Positions 9,467 to 64,000 of a stretch of DNA of 64,000 nt are shown here, one piece after another. How positions within the stretch are numbered: the first letter of the stretch is position 1; each line of letters opens with the position of its first letter. The notes under the pieces were generated by a model. The model was not told where the DNA came from. It was given only the letters and a program-made list of their open reading frames with translations, and did no database searches. Source of the DNA: Cristatella mucedo. Its lineage: Eukaryota; Bryozoa; Phylactolaemata; Cristatellidae. The stretch lies in the NCBI GenBank assembly GCA_009760855.2, contig WPIO01000007.1:9874001-9938000 (forward strand), given 5' to 3'. The position numbers were made by a program, and so were the translations under genes.

Positions 9467-10920
9467 AAACAGAAAAAGAAGTGCAAAGAACAAAGAATGA
9501 GAAGTAGGACGCAAGCAAGTAGAAGAATTAGTACAAGACAATGCGTTCTCGGAAATAATGCAAAAGCCACTGGAGAGGAGATGTCGCCAGATGGGATATC
9601 GAAGAGCCGAGGACCTTTCTTAGCCGCAGACACATGAGTGGGACTGCAAAGCAGGAGGACCTGTTGCCAACACACTTTTTATGTGCCCGTGGGAACTCTG
9701 AGCAGTTAGCTGTCACCGTGAAATGGAATACGTTTGCAGACATCCGTGGAAACATGTGACAGGAGGCATGCGTGTAGCCTACACACCACCCAGCTGGGGT
9801 CTATAGGCCAAAATGGTAAGTAAATCCTGATGGTTCACGTATTTGTATATGGACAAGAGATCAGTAAGTAAGAGAAGCATGTGATGCACGTCAACGTCGA
9901 GCACTGAACGGCTTTGAAATCTCTTCGTGAATGTCAGCAAGAATTCCCCTGAAAACTCTCAGCTGGAGCATCCTGAAGATGTGACTGAGCATTCGAATGC
10001 TGACACTGACACAGTCGTACTGTAGCTGGTTATTCAGGTGCTGTCGGCAAAGTGGCTGGCATTTCTTCCAGGTGGAAAGTTTCTGTGCTGTTCGTGGCCA
10101 ACCGAACCTCAGGCCTGATGTCCACATGTCAGACAAGTGCCTACTTATGAAAGTGTGCTCCAAGTCATCTGATTGCCCGTTGGCATCGATTAAAGCTAAT
10201 GTTGAGCACTCTGTGTACCAGGCAACCATCAAGACATCCACCAGATCCCAGAAGCCTGCCAGTTCTGATTGAAAACTGACTTTTGACAAAACTAGCTTTT
10301 TTCTGAGTAGCTGGGTAAAAAAGTGGTACCAAATGTTGTGCTATTGAATGGCATAACGCGAAGGTTCAAGAATCCGCAAGGAATGCTCTCAGAGAGCCTC
10401 AGCTTGTAGCATCTGAAGACTGGAATAAGGCCGTGCTAATTGACCTTCGATTTGCGTAAGCACCGAGGTAATTAAAAAAGCACTTGAATAGACTGCTAAG
10501 TATACACCTAAAATTAAAGAATTTACTCTTCTAATTGGAAGAATCATAATGATATACGCATCAAGTGATTCTTGATCCTTGCTTCATGTTAATTAGCTTT
10601 ATTCAGAGAACTGCCTCCTCCCCACCCACTTAGTCATCAAGCTAGATCCCAGTCCAAGATTAGAGACAGCTAAGTACAAAAGTTGGCTAGACATATTACT
10701 TACTCCCTTGGTCTGTCCAGACTGGACTAATGTAGCAGAGTACTGGCAAGTACTAACGCTAAACAAAACTCAGCCTCTACACTTGGTGATGAATGGGGCT
10801 GTGAGGTTGGCTGATAAGTTCATGCTTCTGCTTCCTTTGCTGAAGGAGCTCTGATGGCTCCTCATTGATCGATGGAATAAGAGCAAAATTCGCACTCTGA
10901 CCTGCAATACCACTACGTGC
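9467..10920. other. no gene recognised
   Basis: About 1.45 kb without recognisable coding or repeat content. A 132-codon open frame on the minus strand (9891-10289) and a 91-codon plus frame over the same bases have no known features. Neither is supported as a gene. Confidence 0.4.
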
Positions 10921-10923
10921 ATT

Positions 10924-11325
10924 AGGTCCTTCATACATAGCTGAGCTTCTGCATCAGTTGACTCTCATTGTGTCTGCTGGTATTCCCACAACAATAAATA
11001 GCCTTTTTGTCCTTTCATTTAAAGGCTTATAGCAAAACAAGCTTTTGCTTTTCTAGTGCTTAACCGTGAAGCTCGTATTCACAATTCTAATGCAACGACT
11101 TTTCTTCTGCTGCCGACTATGGCAGATTCTTTTCAGTCATCCTATGAGGCTACTTTCATGCTGCTGATTTCCTTGACTGTCCTCCTAACTTATCTATGCC
11201 TTGCACTTTCTCACTGTAGTATGGTATGAAGTCTCTTGGCTACCGTGCATGCACCAAAAGCCACTTAATCCTTAGAAAACTCTCGAGCCGTGCACTAACT
11301 TAGTCTAGTGAAGTTAAAGATGGAA
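10924..11325 (+). mobile_element. LINE family 2, 3' end, old copy
   Basis: Diverged copy of the family 2 end (TCCTTCATACATAGCTGAGC at the left, TACCGTGCATGCACCAAAAG at the right). Reading frames are destroyed. Confidence 0.6.
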
Positions 11326-12635
11326 ATATTTAGACACATCTCAATGAGCAAGCATTGATTATTATTGACAGTTCGTATTGCAAATCGAGTTTTAGTTCCA
11401 ACAGGGTAATCAGGTAGTGCATATTTAAAGTTCACCCTGAAAGCACCGAATGTCGTTACTTTGAAAAAGATCAAACTTAAGCTCGAACTTGCGTCAAGTG
11501 GACATCTCTACTACCAACCAAACCAAACCAACCAAAGGCAGAGCCGTATTATCGAGCGAGGATCCTTTTTGCCTATTGTTGCTGCTGATTGTGGAACATT
11601 CATTGACCGCCAGGATGTTTGCCACACACAACTGATGTTTGGCCTGACATGGGGCAATTGAGATTACCGCCATTTCTCTAGCCTTCAACTGACCTATGCG
11701 ACTCTATGCAGGAAAACCATTGTTCAGAAAGATTAGAGTTGACGTCCACGGCAGAAGGTAGAGCACTAATCATCGAAGCTTTAGCAGCTGACTGACTCTG
11801 AAGGTGAACTTTCCAAATACAATCACTTCACATTCCCAGAGTGAGTAGATACAATGTGACAAGACTTTCAAAAGTTCAATCGGCTTTCTATTTGATACTT
11901 GTGTCTTATCTCTATTAACTTAAAAATAATAACAATAATACGAATAATATATTACATTATTAATACATCATCATAAGACAATACAATATTTTACAAAGTA
12001 TATTTGGCTGGTGGGAAATGATCATATTAATGGATTAAGGATGATAACTTGTACAACATGTAGTGAACACATGCACATCTACTTGCTTTTAGAAATGTAT
12101 AGGACTCTAGTTTTGCTTTAAATGTTGTAAATTATCAAGCACTGGTTAAAAATGGAAACTGAATGACTAAACAGCAATATGAGTTTTCAGTAGCTGAAGA
12201 GATTGCTTGAAAGATCAAAATCAATCAAAATAAAGCTCTTGTTGGCCTCCTGAGTCTTGTCTACGATAATCTGCATATAACTATTTTGTGGGCATGGTAT
12301 GCTGGCGAGATGATAACATAATGCTGCTACGTTATGACACGCACAGGTGCTGCTAAACATTCGAGCATAATCCCGTGGTAAGTTCAATCTTAATCGATAT
12401 ACCTGTGATTTTGTGTTCTTGAAATTAATCCAGCTTGAAAAAAACTGAATACTCAGACACCGGTAATAGAAAGGAGTTGTAAAGTGTTCATAAGTTTTCA
12501 GTGTACAAATCTATTGGTTTTCTGAACAAAGCCAGGCAGTGAGTATTTGGCTAGGAGCTTATGCGGCTTACAGAGAAAATATATGTGATACAGTTGTACT
12601 GTAGTGCTGGGTAGCCATACAAGAGCCTAGACGTG
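11326..12635. other. AT-rich spacer, no gene recognised
   Basis: Unrecognised AT-rich DNA with a short (ATA)-rich patch at 11925-11960. Only short frames are open. Confidence 0.45.
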
Positions 12636-12711
12636 GCTGGTAGTTGAGAACTTAAGCAACTACCACCCAGTCTCCCTTCTACCATTCCTATCAAAGACAC
12701 TGGAACGGATC

Positions 12712-14015
12712 GTGGCAGACCAGCTGAACTCATACATCGAAACCGCACACATTGCTAGTAAGTTCCAGTCTGGCTTTAGAGCTAATCACTCCACAGAATC
12801 AGCATTGCGTAGGGTGTACAATTGCACTGGGACCTTCTTAGGAATGCAGACATGGGTAGAATATCTCTGCTTGTTTTACTCGATCTTTCGGCAGCTTTTG
12901 ATACTATCGACCACAAAGTTCTTCTAGAGCGCCTCTCATCTCGCCTGGGCATCACTGGCACTGCTCTGCAGTGGTTCAGGTCCTATCTCAGTGGGAGACT
13001 CCAGAGTATTGACGTGAATGGACAAAGATCATCTGAGGTACCTCTGAAATATGGAGTACCTCAGGGCTCCGTGCTAGGTCCGGTTCATTTCACGGCTTAT
13101 ACTCTGCCTCTTGCTGATGTGATTGCCAAGCACAGACTAGGCGTTCACTTCTATGCGGATGACACTCAGTTGTACCTTTGCTTTGATCCCTCCGAGCCTT
13201 CGAGCACCTCAAATTCTCTCAACTCACTTGCTGCATGCATTGATGACATCCGCACGTGGATGGCAGCAAATTTTCTAAAACTAAACGATGATAAAACTAA
13301 CTTACTAATTATGGGCAAACCCAGTGTGATTCTGAGATTGGAAAGGCTGACTTTCAAAATTGGCTCTGCCAGCATATCTCCTGTCGAATCAGCTCGAAAT
13401 CTAGGTGTCATATTCCAAAGCGAACTCTCGTTAGACGACCATATCAGCTCCACAGTCAAATCTGCCTATTTTCAGCTTCATAACATTGCTAAAATTCGGG
13501 CTTGTTTAGATAAGGATACCACGTCCAAGTTGGTCCATGCATTCATGACATCCCGTATCGACTTTTGCAACTCACTGCTTACTGGCCTACCAGCATGTGC
13601 GATCAGGCGATTGCAACTGGTGCAAAACTCTGCAGCTAGGCTTGTCTGTCGTGAGCGTCGCAGTTGCCACATTACTCCACTTCTCGCCGACCTGCACTGG
13701 CTACTAGTCAAGCAACGGGTTGACTTCAAGGTTTTGTCGATCATATTTAGGTCCCTTCATTCTATAGCTCCAGCCTATCTCTCCGATATACTCCCCCATC
13801 AGGCCAAGCATCGTACCACCCGCTTTTCGGAATCCAACAGTCTACAAATACCCCAGACAAGCCTCAAATCCTTTGGAAACCGTGCATTTAGTTCATATGC
13901 TCCCAAAGCCTGGAACTCCCTACCGACCTACGTCAGAACATCCCCTGACCTGATCACATTTAAAAGGAACTTAAAAACACACCTATTTAGGACAGCATTT
14001 AGTGGGTCCCCGTGA
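12712..14015 (+). pseudogene. LINE reverse transcriptase, frameshifted
   Basis: Encodes the reverse transcriptase and C-terminal region of the CR1/L2-like LINE, which would copy element RNA at a nicked genomic target. The part before motif A (ADQLNSYIETAHIASKFQSG, from 12712) is in one frame. One indel near 12820-12840 shifts it to the frame that then stays open for 397 codons (12822-14015). Visible motifs are A (LLDLSAAFDTIDH), B (GVPQGSVLGPVHF), C (HFYADDTQLYL) and D (FLKLNDDKTNLL). They are followed by the C-terminal part with HITPLLADLHW and a final LKTHLFRTAFSG. The catalytic aspartates are present. The endonuclease domain is missing because the copy is 5'-truncated. It is not a host gene, and the Met at 12822 is not a true start. 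Confidence 0.85.
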
Positions 14016-14204
14016 TTCGTCCTGGATGTGCTTATGTGTGCTGACACTGTGCATGCTGCCACTAACCACATTCGCATACTGACCCTGTGCATGTCACCCC
14101 TAACCATGTAATTCATTTTGTTTGTTTTTCAAGCATGATTTTACTTACCATTCAATTGCATTTCCTTTTGCAGCAAATGTAAAGCGCCTAGAAAGAGGTT
14201 CTTA

Positions 14205-14668
14205 TGCTGACCCACAAGGCCCGCCAGGGCTTGGCTCCTTCATACCTAGCTGAACTGCTGCATCAGTTTCAGCCTGTTCGCACCCTCAGGTCCTGTGTGG
14301 ACAATAAATTAGCTGTCCCATTCCTCTGCTTAACGACAGTTGGCGACAGAAGCTTTAGCTCTGCAGGTCCTAGGCTGTGGAACTCGCTTCCACAATTCTT
14401 ACGCAACGACATCTACTCTCCAACTGCCGACTATGGCACATCTTTTTCAGCGGTCCTGAGCTGCTACTTCTATGCTACTCACTACCTCAACTGCTCTCCT
14501 GACTCTGCTATGCTTCCCACTTTCTCTTTGTTGCATGAGACGAAGTCTGTTGGCTACCTAATGCGTACCGAAAGCCGCTTAGGCTGTGAGTCTGCTATAC
14601 AAAACTCTCCTGCGTAACAACCACATGGTCTTTATGACTTTGCGGAGTTACTGACGGAGATACATTAC
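14205..14668 (+). mobile_element. LINE family 2 nested in CR1-like 3' UTR
   Basis: Cleanest copy of family 2. Its open frame reads HKARQGLAPSYLAELL, then TVGDRSFSSAGPRLWNSLP. The 3' UTR ends GGAGATACATTACAT. It interrupts the outer LINE between CGCCTAGAAAGAG and TAAGTTCTCTGG, so it inserted later. Confidence 0.85.
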
Positions 14669-14909
14669 ATTAAGTTCTCTGGGGGTGCTTTATCAAGTGC
14701 ATTATTATTATTATTATTATTATAGCTTTTAGCCTATGAGTCTGAAAAGGCTTCAGCTCATTCTCATGAAACTTTCTTGGAATAATAGGTCCATGGCAAA
14801 CTGACATGGTCAAAGCGGATATTCGGTCAATTACATAGACCGAGTTTTCACTTTAAAAGGCCAATGAAGAATCTGTGACTTTTACAAACATATGCAAACC
14901 TTTAATTCT

Positions 14910-15600
14910 TTGGTTTAGGAATTGGGGTCCAAATCGGTCCATGCGTTTTTGACATCCCCTCTCAACTTCTAGTTCGACTTCTAGCTCAATACTCTGCAGC
15001 TTGGTTTATCTGTCATGGGCATCGTAGTTGCCACATCACACCACTTCTTGCCGAACTGTTCTCATTCCCAGTCAAAAAAACGTATCGACTCCAAGGTTCT
15101 GTCACTCTCTTTCAGGTCAATTCATTCTCTGGTTCCAGTCTACCCACCAGACCTACTTCCCTGCCATTTTAAGCATAGTACCATCGGCTTTTCTCAATCT
15201 AATCGAAAGCCACATCTAGTGCGAACCACAAATCCTTCGGAGACCCTTCCTTTAGCTCGCATGCTCCCAAAGCGTCAAAACTCTTCCGACTGGAGTCACG
15301 ACATCTCCTAACTTAAAAACATTTAAAAAGAAGCTAAAAACGCACATATTTGTCACAGCAGTTTATGGGTCCTTGTGTATCGTCCTTTGTGTGCTTGTGG
15401 GTACTGACACTTTTCAAGCTGCCACTAGCCATATTTGCATGCTGACCCTGTGAATGTCACCTCTAACCATGTTATGTTTGTTATCATTGAGCATGCTACC
15501 ATTAACCATTCGACCATGCTTCCTTTGCAGCATATGTAAAGTGCCTGGAAAAAGATTAAGTTATCTGAGCGTGCTCTGCAAACACATTGTTATTATTATA
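14910..15600 (+). mobile_element. CR1/L2-like LINE, old diverged copy
   Basis: Follows the same order as the good copy (GGTCCATGCGTTTTTGACATC, CATCACACCACTTCTTGCCG, AACATTTAAAAAGAAGCTAA, TGTAAAGTGCCTGG, then (ATT)n) but with many differences and broken frames. Confidence 0.7.
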
Positions 15601-16397
15601 TTAATTGTGTCGTTTGTTAAGCACCTGAAGAGGGCTCAATTTCTATCCAGGCACTTAAGAAATCACTACAAGAGAATCAATACCCTTGAGGTTAGTGGCA
15701 TGCATTCTAAAGATAATAAGTATTATATTTATGCTGTCATGCTGAATCAAATGTTAAGGCACTCATTGCCACTGGATAGTAAGACCTGCGTCTAGTGAAA
15801 TGCACTGAATCGTTCTCGGGTATGCTTGCAATGCACTCCGGTACAAATCAGTAAATAAGTTTACCAGCCTAGTCTCTGCCTTCTATACACCGACCGTGCA
15901 GAACCTCTATGCAGCTTGTATTCAGCCCTCATGCTGGGAGCTGGCTAAAGGAACGTGCCGAGGCTACTTGATGCAGTTCACTTCCAGATCGGTTCCGGAA
16001 GGAGCACTAGCCCCTGGCCTCAAGTTTGAACAGGCTGTTGCATCTAAAGTGGGCTAACACCACCGATATATGGCATCATGCAGATAATAGATTACTATCG
16101 GTGGGCGTAGGAATAGGGGACCGCCCAGGTCGCTGCCCGACAGTGGGGGCATTTGACTGTGACTCCGCCACTGGTAAAACTCTTTCTAGAACCTGGTGGA
16201 GAACACTCCCATCTTTCTCATCGGCTGCCGGTTACTCCCTTTAACTACCCTAACGGTTGGTGTTATAGAAAATGTGCACGTGACTTGAATCCAAACGTTT
16301 GTCAATTATATATAGTTAAATAGTCAGTTGATATGTCAACTTTTGCTTCGCATGCTGCATGAGCGACATGCATTGCTTTGTAGTGCTTTCGGCAGCA
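15601..16397. other. no gene recognised
   Basis: Starts with a partial SINE/LINE end at 15601-15665 (AGCACCTGAAGAGGGCTCAA). The remainder holds only short frames and is unrecognised. Confidence 0.4.
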
Positions 16398-16545
16398 TAA
16401 TAATAATAATAATTCATTTATATAGCACCCTAAGAGAACTTAATCTCTGTTCAGGCGCTTCACATATGCCTCGGAGCTCGAGCCCACGACCTCAGTCAGA
16501 CCTTAGTCGGGGCGAGCACCTTAACCGCTAGACCAAACCAGCTCG
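16398..16545 (-). mobile_element. SINE-A (tRNA-derived)
   Basis: On the minus strand it has an A-box-like TGGTCTAGCGGTTAAGGTGC and a B-box-like GTGGGCTCGAGCTCC. The tail GAGATTAAGTTCTCTTAGGG resembles the LINE 3' end and is followed by (ATT)n. The tRNA-like head and LINE-like tail make this a typical SINE. Confidence 0.85.
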
Positions 16546-16920
16546 GCGTACAAGTGGAAGGACGGTAGAGGAAGACAGGCAGTAGATCTACAGACTTGGT
16601 CTTCAGAAATGGTTGCACCATTAGTCAGGCAGAGGATTTAACTGTTCATTCTCCTCGAGAATGCCAAAATGTTGCTCATGCTACGGCTCAAGTACTGTTC
16701 AGCATCCAACATGAGAATGCATGGCAGAGCAGTGTTTGCACTCAAGTCTTCCTACTGTTCGACTGTTTCCAGAACAGTTTGTAAAGCTGAGCAGGCAACA
16801 CATGGTCGAGTGCCATTTGCTTCCACAGTGTTTTGACCTCTTTCTGTACTCTCTGTGACCCTCTCATCTGGTGGAACTTGCTGATACGTATAGCATTGCG
16901 TCTTACTCATACATGCTTGT
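16546..16920. other. no gene recognised
   Basis: Unique-looking DNA between a SINE and a long (CA)n tract. Only short frames are open. Confidence 0.4.
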
Positions 16921-17146
<226 letters not shown>

Positions 17147-17147
<1 letters not shown>

Positions 17148-17552
17148 TACCCAGACGCACAATGCACTCAGGAAGCAGAAAACAATGGTCTAATTGGTTA
17201 CTTAGGTCGGTGGTGCTGCGAATAAATCTTTCTTCCTTCCTTAAACCTTTCTTCCTAGGATTACTACAGTATGAATGCTGACAGCTGTAGACTACTCTTT
17301 AGCTGGCACATTAGGAACTTCCGAAACTCCAACACCAGATTTGTATTACACAGCATAATATTTGCGTATAATAATAATAATAATAACATGTCTATGCTGA
17401 ATGTATAACTATTAGAGTGGTCAGCCGACATGCAGTAACTTACATAAACAGTGTTTTTAATCTGTGATAAGTACGTCGACCGAAGATGAAGGACAACCTC
17501 GATACACCTTAAGTTGAGTTGAATCAAAGTAAGCGTCGGAGAGCTGTAGCAT
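17147..17552. other. region downstream of TTLL9-like gene
   Basis: No ORF of note. Contains a short (ATA)n at 17369-17387. It probably holds the 3' UTR or flank of the minus-strand gene that ends at 17553. Confidence 0.4.
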
Positions 17553-18824
17553 TTACTTTTTATTTAGATGTATGTTACGATAAAGCTGTATGAGTTGCGA
17601 CTCCCGGTCATTGAATCCTCCAAGAAAAGAGTTCGGTGACTCTGTGCACGTCGAAACTGTGTCCCACGTCGAGTCCTCCTGCGTCACGGGGCCATCGTCC
17701 CAAATAAGGTCGAATCCTCCGACCCTTTTCTCTTTACCGGTTAACCGACCCTCAAGATCGATTATATTGAGCACATCGTTAAGCACGCCAAATTTTAGCA
17801 GCCAATCCTCCCGGTTGCTAGCAGTCAGAGAAGGCGACGCGTTGATCTCCAGCAACCATGGTTTCAGGCCCTCGTCGAGAAGTATGTCGTAGCCGTACAT
17901 TTCGAAGCAGTGCTTGTCGTTGATCATCACCTTCTGCACGCTTTGCAGGCTTTTGATAAATATATTGTCCATGTCTCTCAGCATCTTCTCCACTTTCTCC
18001 AAGCCGTGCTTAGCTGTAAGGTATTTGCGCAGCTGCTGAGTAGACCATTTGCATCCCTTTTCTGGATCGTAGTCAGGAGCGGTTTTTTGGACCGCCACGT
18101 TCGTCAGATGAATATAGCTGTCGTCGATGGATTCGAGATTAAACCTGGTATTTGAAAACCGTGCAAATCCACTCCTACACAACCACGCCTTCAGAGGATT
18201 ATAGGAAGTTACCAGCACATATACGCGTATGTCAAATTTTCTCCCGTTTACCAAGTAAGGGTTATGAATGTAGCGCTGAACGACGTACGTTTCAGGAGCA
18301 GGTTGACTGGTATCAGGATTGGGCTGGTACTCGCCTTTCTTCCAGTCGGTAATATCCTTGAGCTTCTTAAATAAGAATATGCCTTTACCTTGTGATCTAG
18401 CGACTGGTTTCATTATCCATATAGTACCGGGGCATTTTTTGAATTCTTCGACGAATATGTGATATTCAGACGGAACCTCGTATGTGGTCGGATAGAAATC
18501 GTACGATTGCGCGTCTCCCTTGCCTTGCTCGCGCTCGACCAGCTTGCGCATGCGCCGCAGGTTTTTAACCATCAGATTTTTCCTCGTGAGCTCGTAATGG
18601 TTTCTGAAATGGCATATCTTGACGTGCTCTTGCAGGTAGGTGTGGTCGAAGTTTTCCTTTAGCCACTCCCGGTCGCACCAAAAGAAGTCCCACTCGCCAT
18701 CGCCGGTCACTTCTTGCCAGCCACGCGCTCTGAGAACGTCGAGAATAGTGTTCTGAAGCGAGCATTTAAACCTTATAGGTCTGTCGGTGATGCCTTTCTT
18801 CACAGCATCCTTTCCGCGCCCCAT
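17553..18824 (-). CDS. TTLL9: TTLL9-like tubulin--tyrosine ligase-like polyglutamylase
   Basis: Encodes a 423-residue TTL-domain protein, close in length and order to vertebrate TTLL9 (about 439). The family adds glutamate chains to tubulin tails in axonemes, using ATP. Visible ATP-grasp features, numbered from the chosen Met, are [15 protein letters not shown] (136-150, nucleotide-binding Lys and glycine loop), QRYIHNPYL and [10 protein letters not shown] (183-204), HLTNVAVQK (239-247), and YGYDILL with [11 protein letters not shown] (310-334, Asp and Glu/Asn for Mg2+). The C-terminal [11 protein letters not shown] block is characteristic of TTLL9-like proteins. The frame stays open upstream to 18869, but that codon is GTG and no in-frame ATG precedes a stop there. 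The first ATG is at 18824, with purine at -3 and G at +4. A short upstream exon cannot be excluded. The gene is uninterrupted, unlike its multi-exon neighbour. It is divergent to SERCA with about 616 bases between the starts. Confidence 0.92.
   Translation of the reverse strand: MGRGKDAVKKGITDRPIRFKCSLQNTILDVLRARGWQEVTGDGEWDFFWCDREWLKENFDHTYLQEHVKICHFRNHYELTRKNLMVKNLRRMRKLVEREQGKGDAQSYDFYPTTYEVPSEYHIFVEEFKKCPGTIWIMKPVARSQGKGIFLFKKLKDITDWKKGEYQPNPDTSQPAPETYVVQRYIHNPYLVNGRKFDIRVYVLVTSYNPLKAWLCRSGFARFSNTRFNLESIDDSYIHLTNVAVQKTAPDYDPEKGCKWSTQQLRKYLTAKHGLEKVEKMLRDMDNIFIKSLQSVQKVMINDKHCFEMYGYDILLDEGLKPWLLEINASPSLTASNREDWLLKFGVLNDVLNIIDLEGRLTGKEKRVGGFDLIWDDGPVTQEDSTWDTVSTCTESPNSFLGGFNDRESQLIQLYRNIHLNKK
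17559..17564 (-). terminator. possible AATAAA polyadenylation signal at the stop codon
   Basis: AATAAA on the minus strand falls in the last codons of the TTLL9-like frame, four bases before the TAA stop. I see no other AATAAA on this strand in the next 300 bases. It may be chance, since it encodes Asn-Lys. Confidence 0.25.
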
Positions 18825-19440
18825 ACCGCGAGCGTGGGACGAGGACGCCACGTTAGCGTATCTAGGCACCGGGATGAGATGCGTGGCACGTGATCAATTC
18901 AGCCAATGAGCATCCGTCCATCTGGGCTGCCCTCTGGGTGAGGAGACTGCTCGAAATTCTCGAGGTCGGGGTGGCGCCTCGGAGCTACGCCAAAACAGTG
19001 TTCTACATTGCCGCTAGGGAGAATAAATTATAGCGCAGTCAATTTAAATACGTATATTCATGACTCGAATTTTCTTGGTCTCTGCTATGCATGCCGGAGT
19101 TTTCGCCGAGTCGAATGCGACGTACGCGAGAGCGCGCACGATCCCGATCGCCGGACGGGACATACCACCTCGAGAGACTATTTTGTAGCAGCTACTCTCC
19201 ATATACCTTTTTCGGTAGCGCAGCGATTTGATGATCGGGAGCGCCGCTAAATCCGAGCCCACAAGATGCAGCTTGTCTTCCGCGTCTGCGCAGCGTGACA
19301 GTCTGCACCTCTGACCGGACGGACCGGACTGGACGCTCAGGGTTAACGGCCTGTACACCCACCACCGCTAAGCCGCCGGGCAGGCCGCAGCTGGCTGTCG
19401 TCGAGTGTTGCGTCGTGATTTCTCATCTCGATCGCCGATG
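18825..19440. promoter_or_regulatory. divergent intergenic region, TTLL9-like / SERCA
   Basis: 616 bases separate the two start codons, and the genes are transcribed outward from it. It must contain the promoters and 5' UTRs of both, unless either has an upstream non-coding exon. CpG density rises sharply from about 19060. No clear TATA box is placed, and individual factor sites are not called. Confidence 0.6.
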
Positions 19441-63825
<44,385 letters not shown>

Positions 63826-63902
63826 GTCAGTGTTCTAGCAACTACTGCAGTCTCGGTCTGTATGAACCTTGGTGTGGTGTTTGAGCGCCTTTCCTACGAG
63901 TG

Positions 63903-63906
<4 letters not shown>

Positions 63907-63935
<29 letters not shown>

Positions 63936-63951
63936 CTGCTTGTGCGTGTGT
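63907..63951. repeat. short (TG)n in intron 15
   Basis: TG run with two interruptions, shortly after exon 15. Confidence 0.9.
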
Positions 63952-64000
63952 AACTGCATGTAGATTTGATGCACAGTGTAGTGGTGCACACATTCACTGT

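Larger units (their letters stand above)
12636..14724 (+). mobile_element. CR1/L2-like LINE, best copy in window
   Basis: 5'-truncated non-LTR retrotransposon running from the start of the RT domain (TACCACCCAGTCTCCCTTCT) to the 3' hairpin and (ATT)n tail at about 14700-14724. The 3' UTR is split by a family 2 LINE fragment at 14205-14668. The host element resumes with TAAGTTCTCTGGGGGTGCTT. The carboxy-terminal half of the ORF is intact and close in sequence to 5476-6100 and 57512-57940. Confidence 0.9.

Noticed and set aside
9891-10289. 132-codon minus-strand ORF
   Set aside because: No motif, a competing frame on the other strand, and no splice context. Length alone is not enough.
18825-18869. 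TTLL9 start at 18869
   Set aside because: The codon there is GTG and no ATG precedes it before an in-frame TGA. The first ATG in frame is at 18824.
19438-19440. ATG 19438 as SERCA start
   Set aside because: Its context is weak (C at -3, A at +4). ATG 19441 has A at -3 and G at +4 and gives the residue numbering of known SERCAs. The two differ by one Met only.

Overview
This is a stretch of nuclear DNA from an animal: interrupted genes with GT-AG introns, CR1/L2-like LINEs, tRNA-derived SINEs, a mariner DNA transposon and long simple repeats. Two host genes are certain. A TTLL9-like tubulin ligase gene (minus strand, about 17.55-18.82 kb) indicates an organism with cilia or flagella. A SERCA-type Ca2+-ATPase gene (plus strand, 19.44 kb to beyond the window end) has the exon pattern of animal ATP2A genes, including an 18-base microexon. 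The species cannot be read from the sequence. The LINE type and a SERCA that diverges from the vertebrate form fit a non-vertebrate animal, possibly a sponge or cnidarian, but that is a guess.

Layout. 0-17.5 kb is gene-poor. It holds at least two LINE families (a CR1/L2-like one ending in a hairpin plus (ATT)n, and a second one ending in (ACATT)n), two SINE families and nested or inverted insertions. It also holds an 81-base perfect tandem duplication and a few unrecognised ORFs. 17.55-18.82 kb is the uninterrupted TTLL9-like gene. 18.82-19.44 kb is a divergent intergenic/promoter region that runs into a CpG-rich island covering SERCA exon 1 and part of intron 1 (to about 20.3 kb). From 19.44 kb to the end lie fifteen SERCA coding exons. 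They encode residues 1-590: actuator domain, M1-M4, phosphorylation site and most of the nucleotide-binding domain. The rest of the protein (hinge, M5-M10) lies beyond the window.

The SERCA introns are up to about 8.4 kb long and filled with the same LINEs and SINEs, (CA)n, (TA)n and (GA)n tracts, and a dead 1282-bp mariner. Points of most interest: a 110-base tandem duplication that copies the end of SERCA exon 11 with its splice donor; a LINE 3' end lying directly on the splice donor of exon 14; a LINE 3' end shared by a SINE family (a SINE-LINE partnership); and a large LINE palindrome at about 5.1-5.8 kb. I found no CRISPR array, no true tRNA or rRNA gene, no bacterial-type operon and nothing that amounts to a new multi-gene system.
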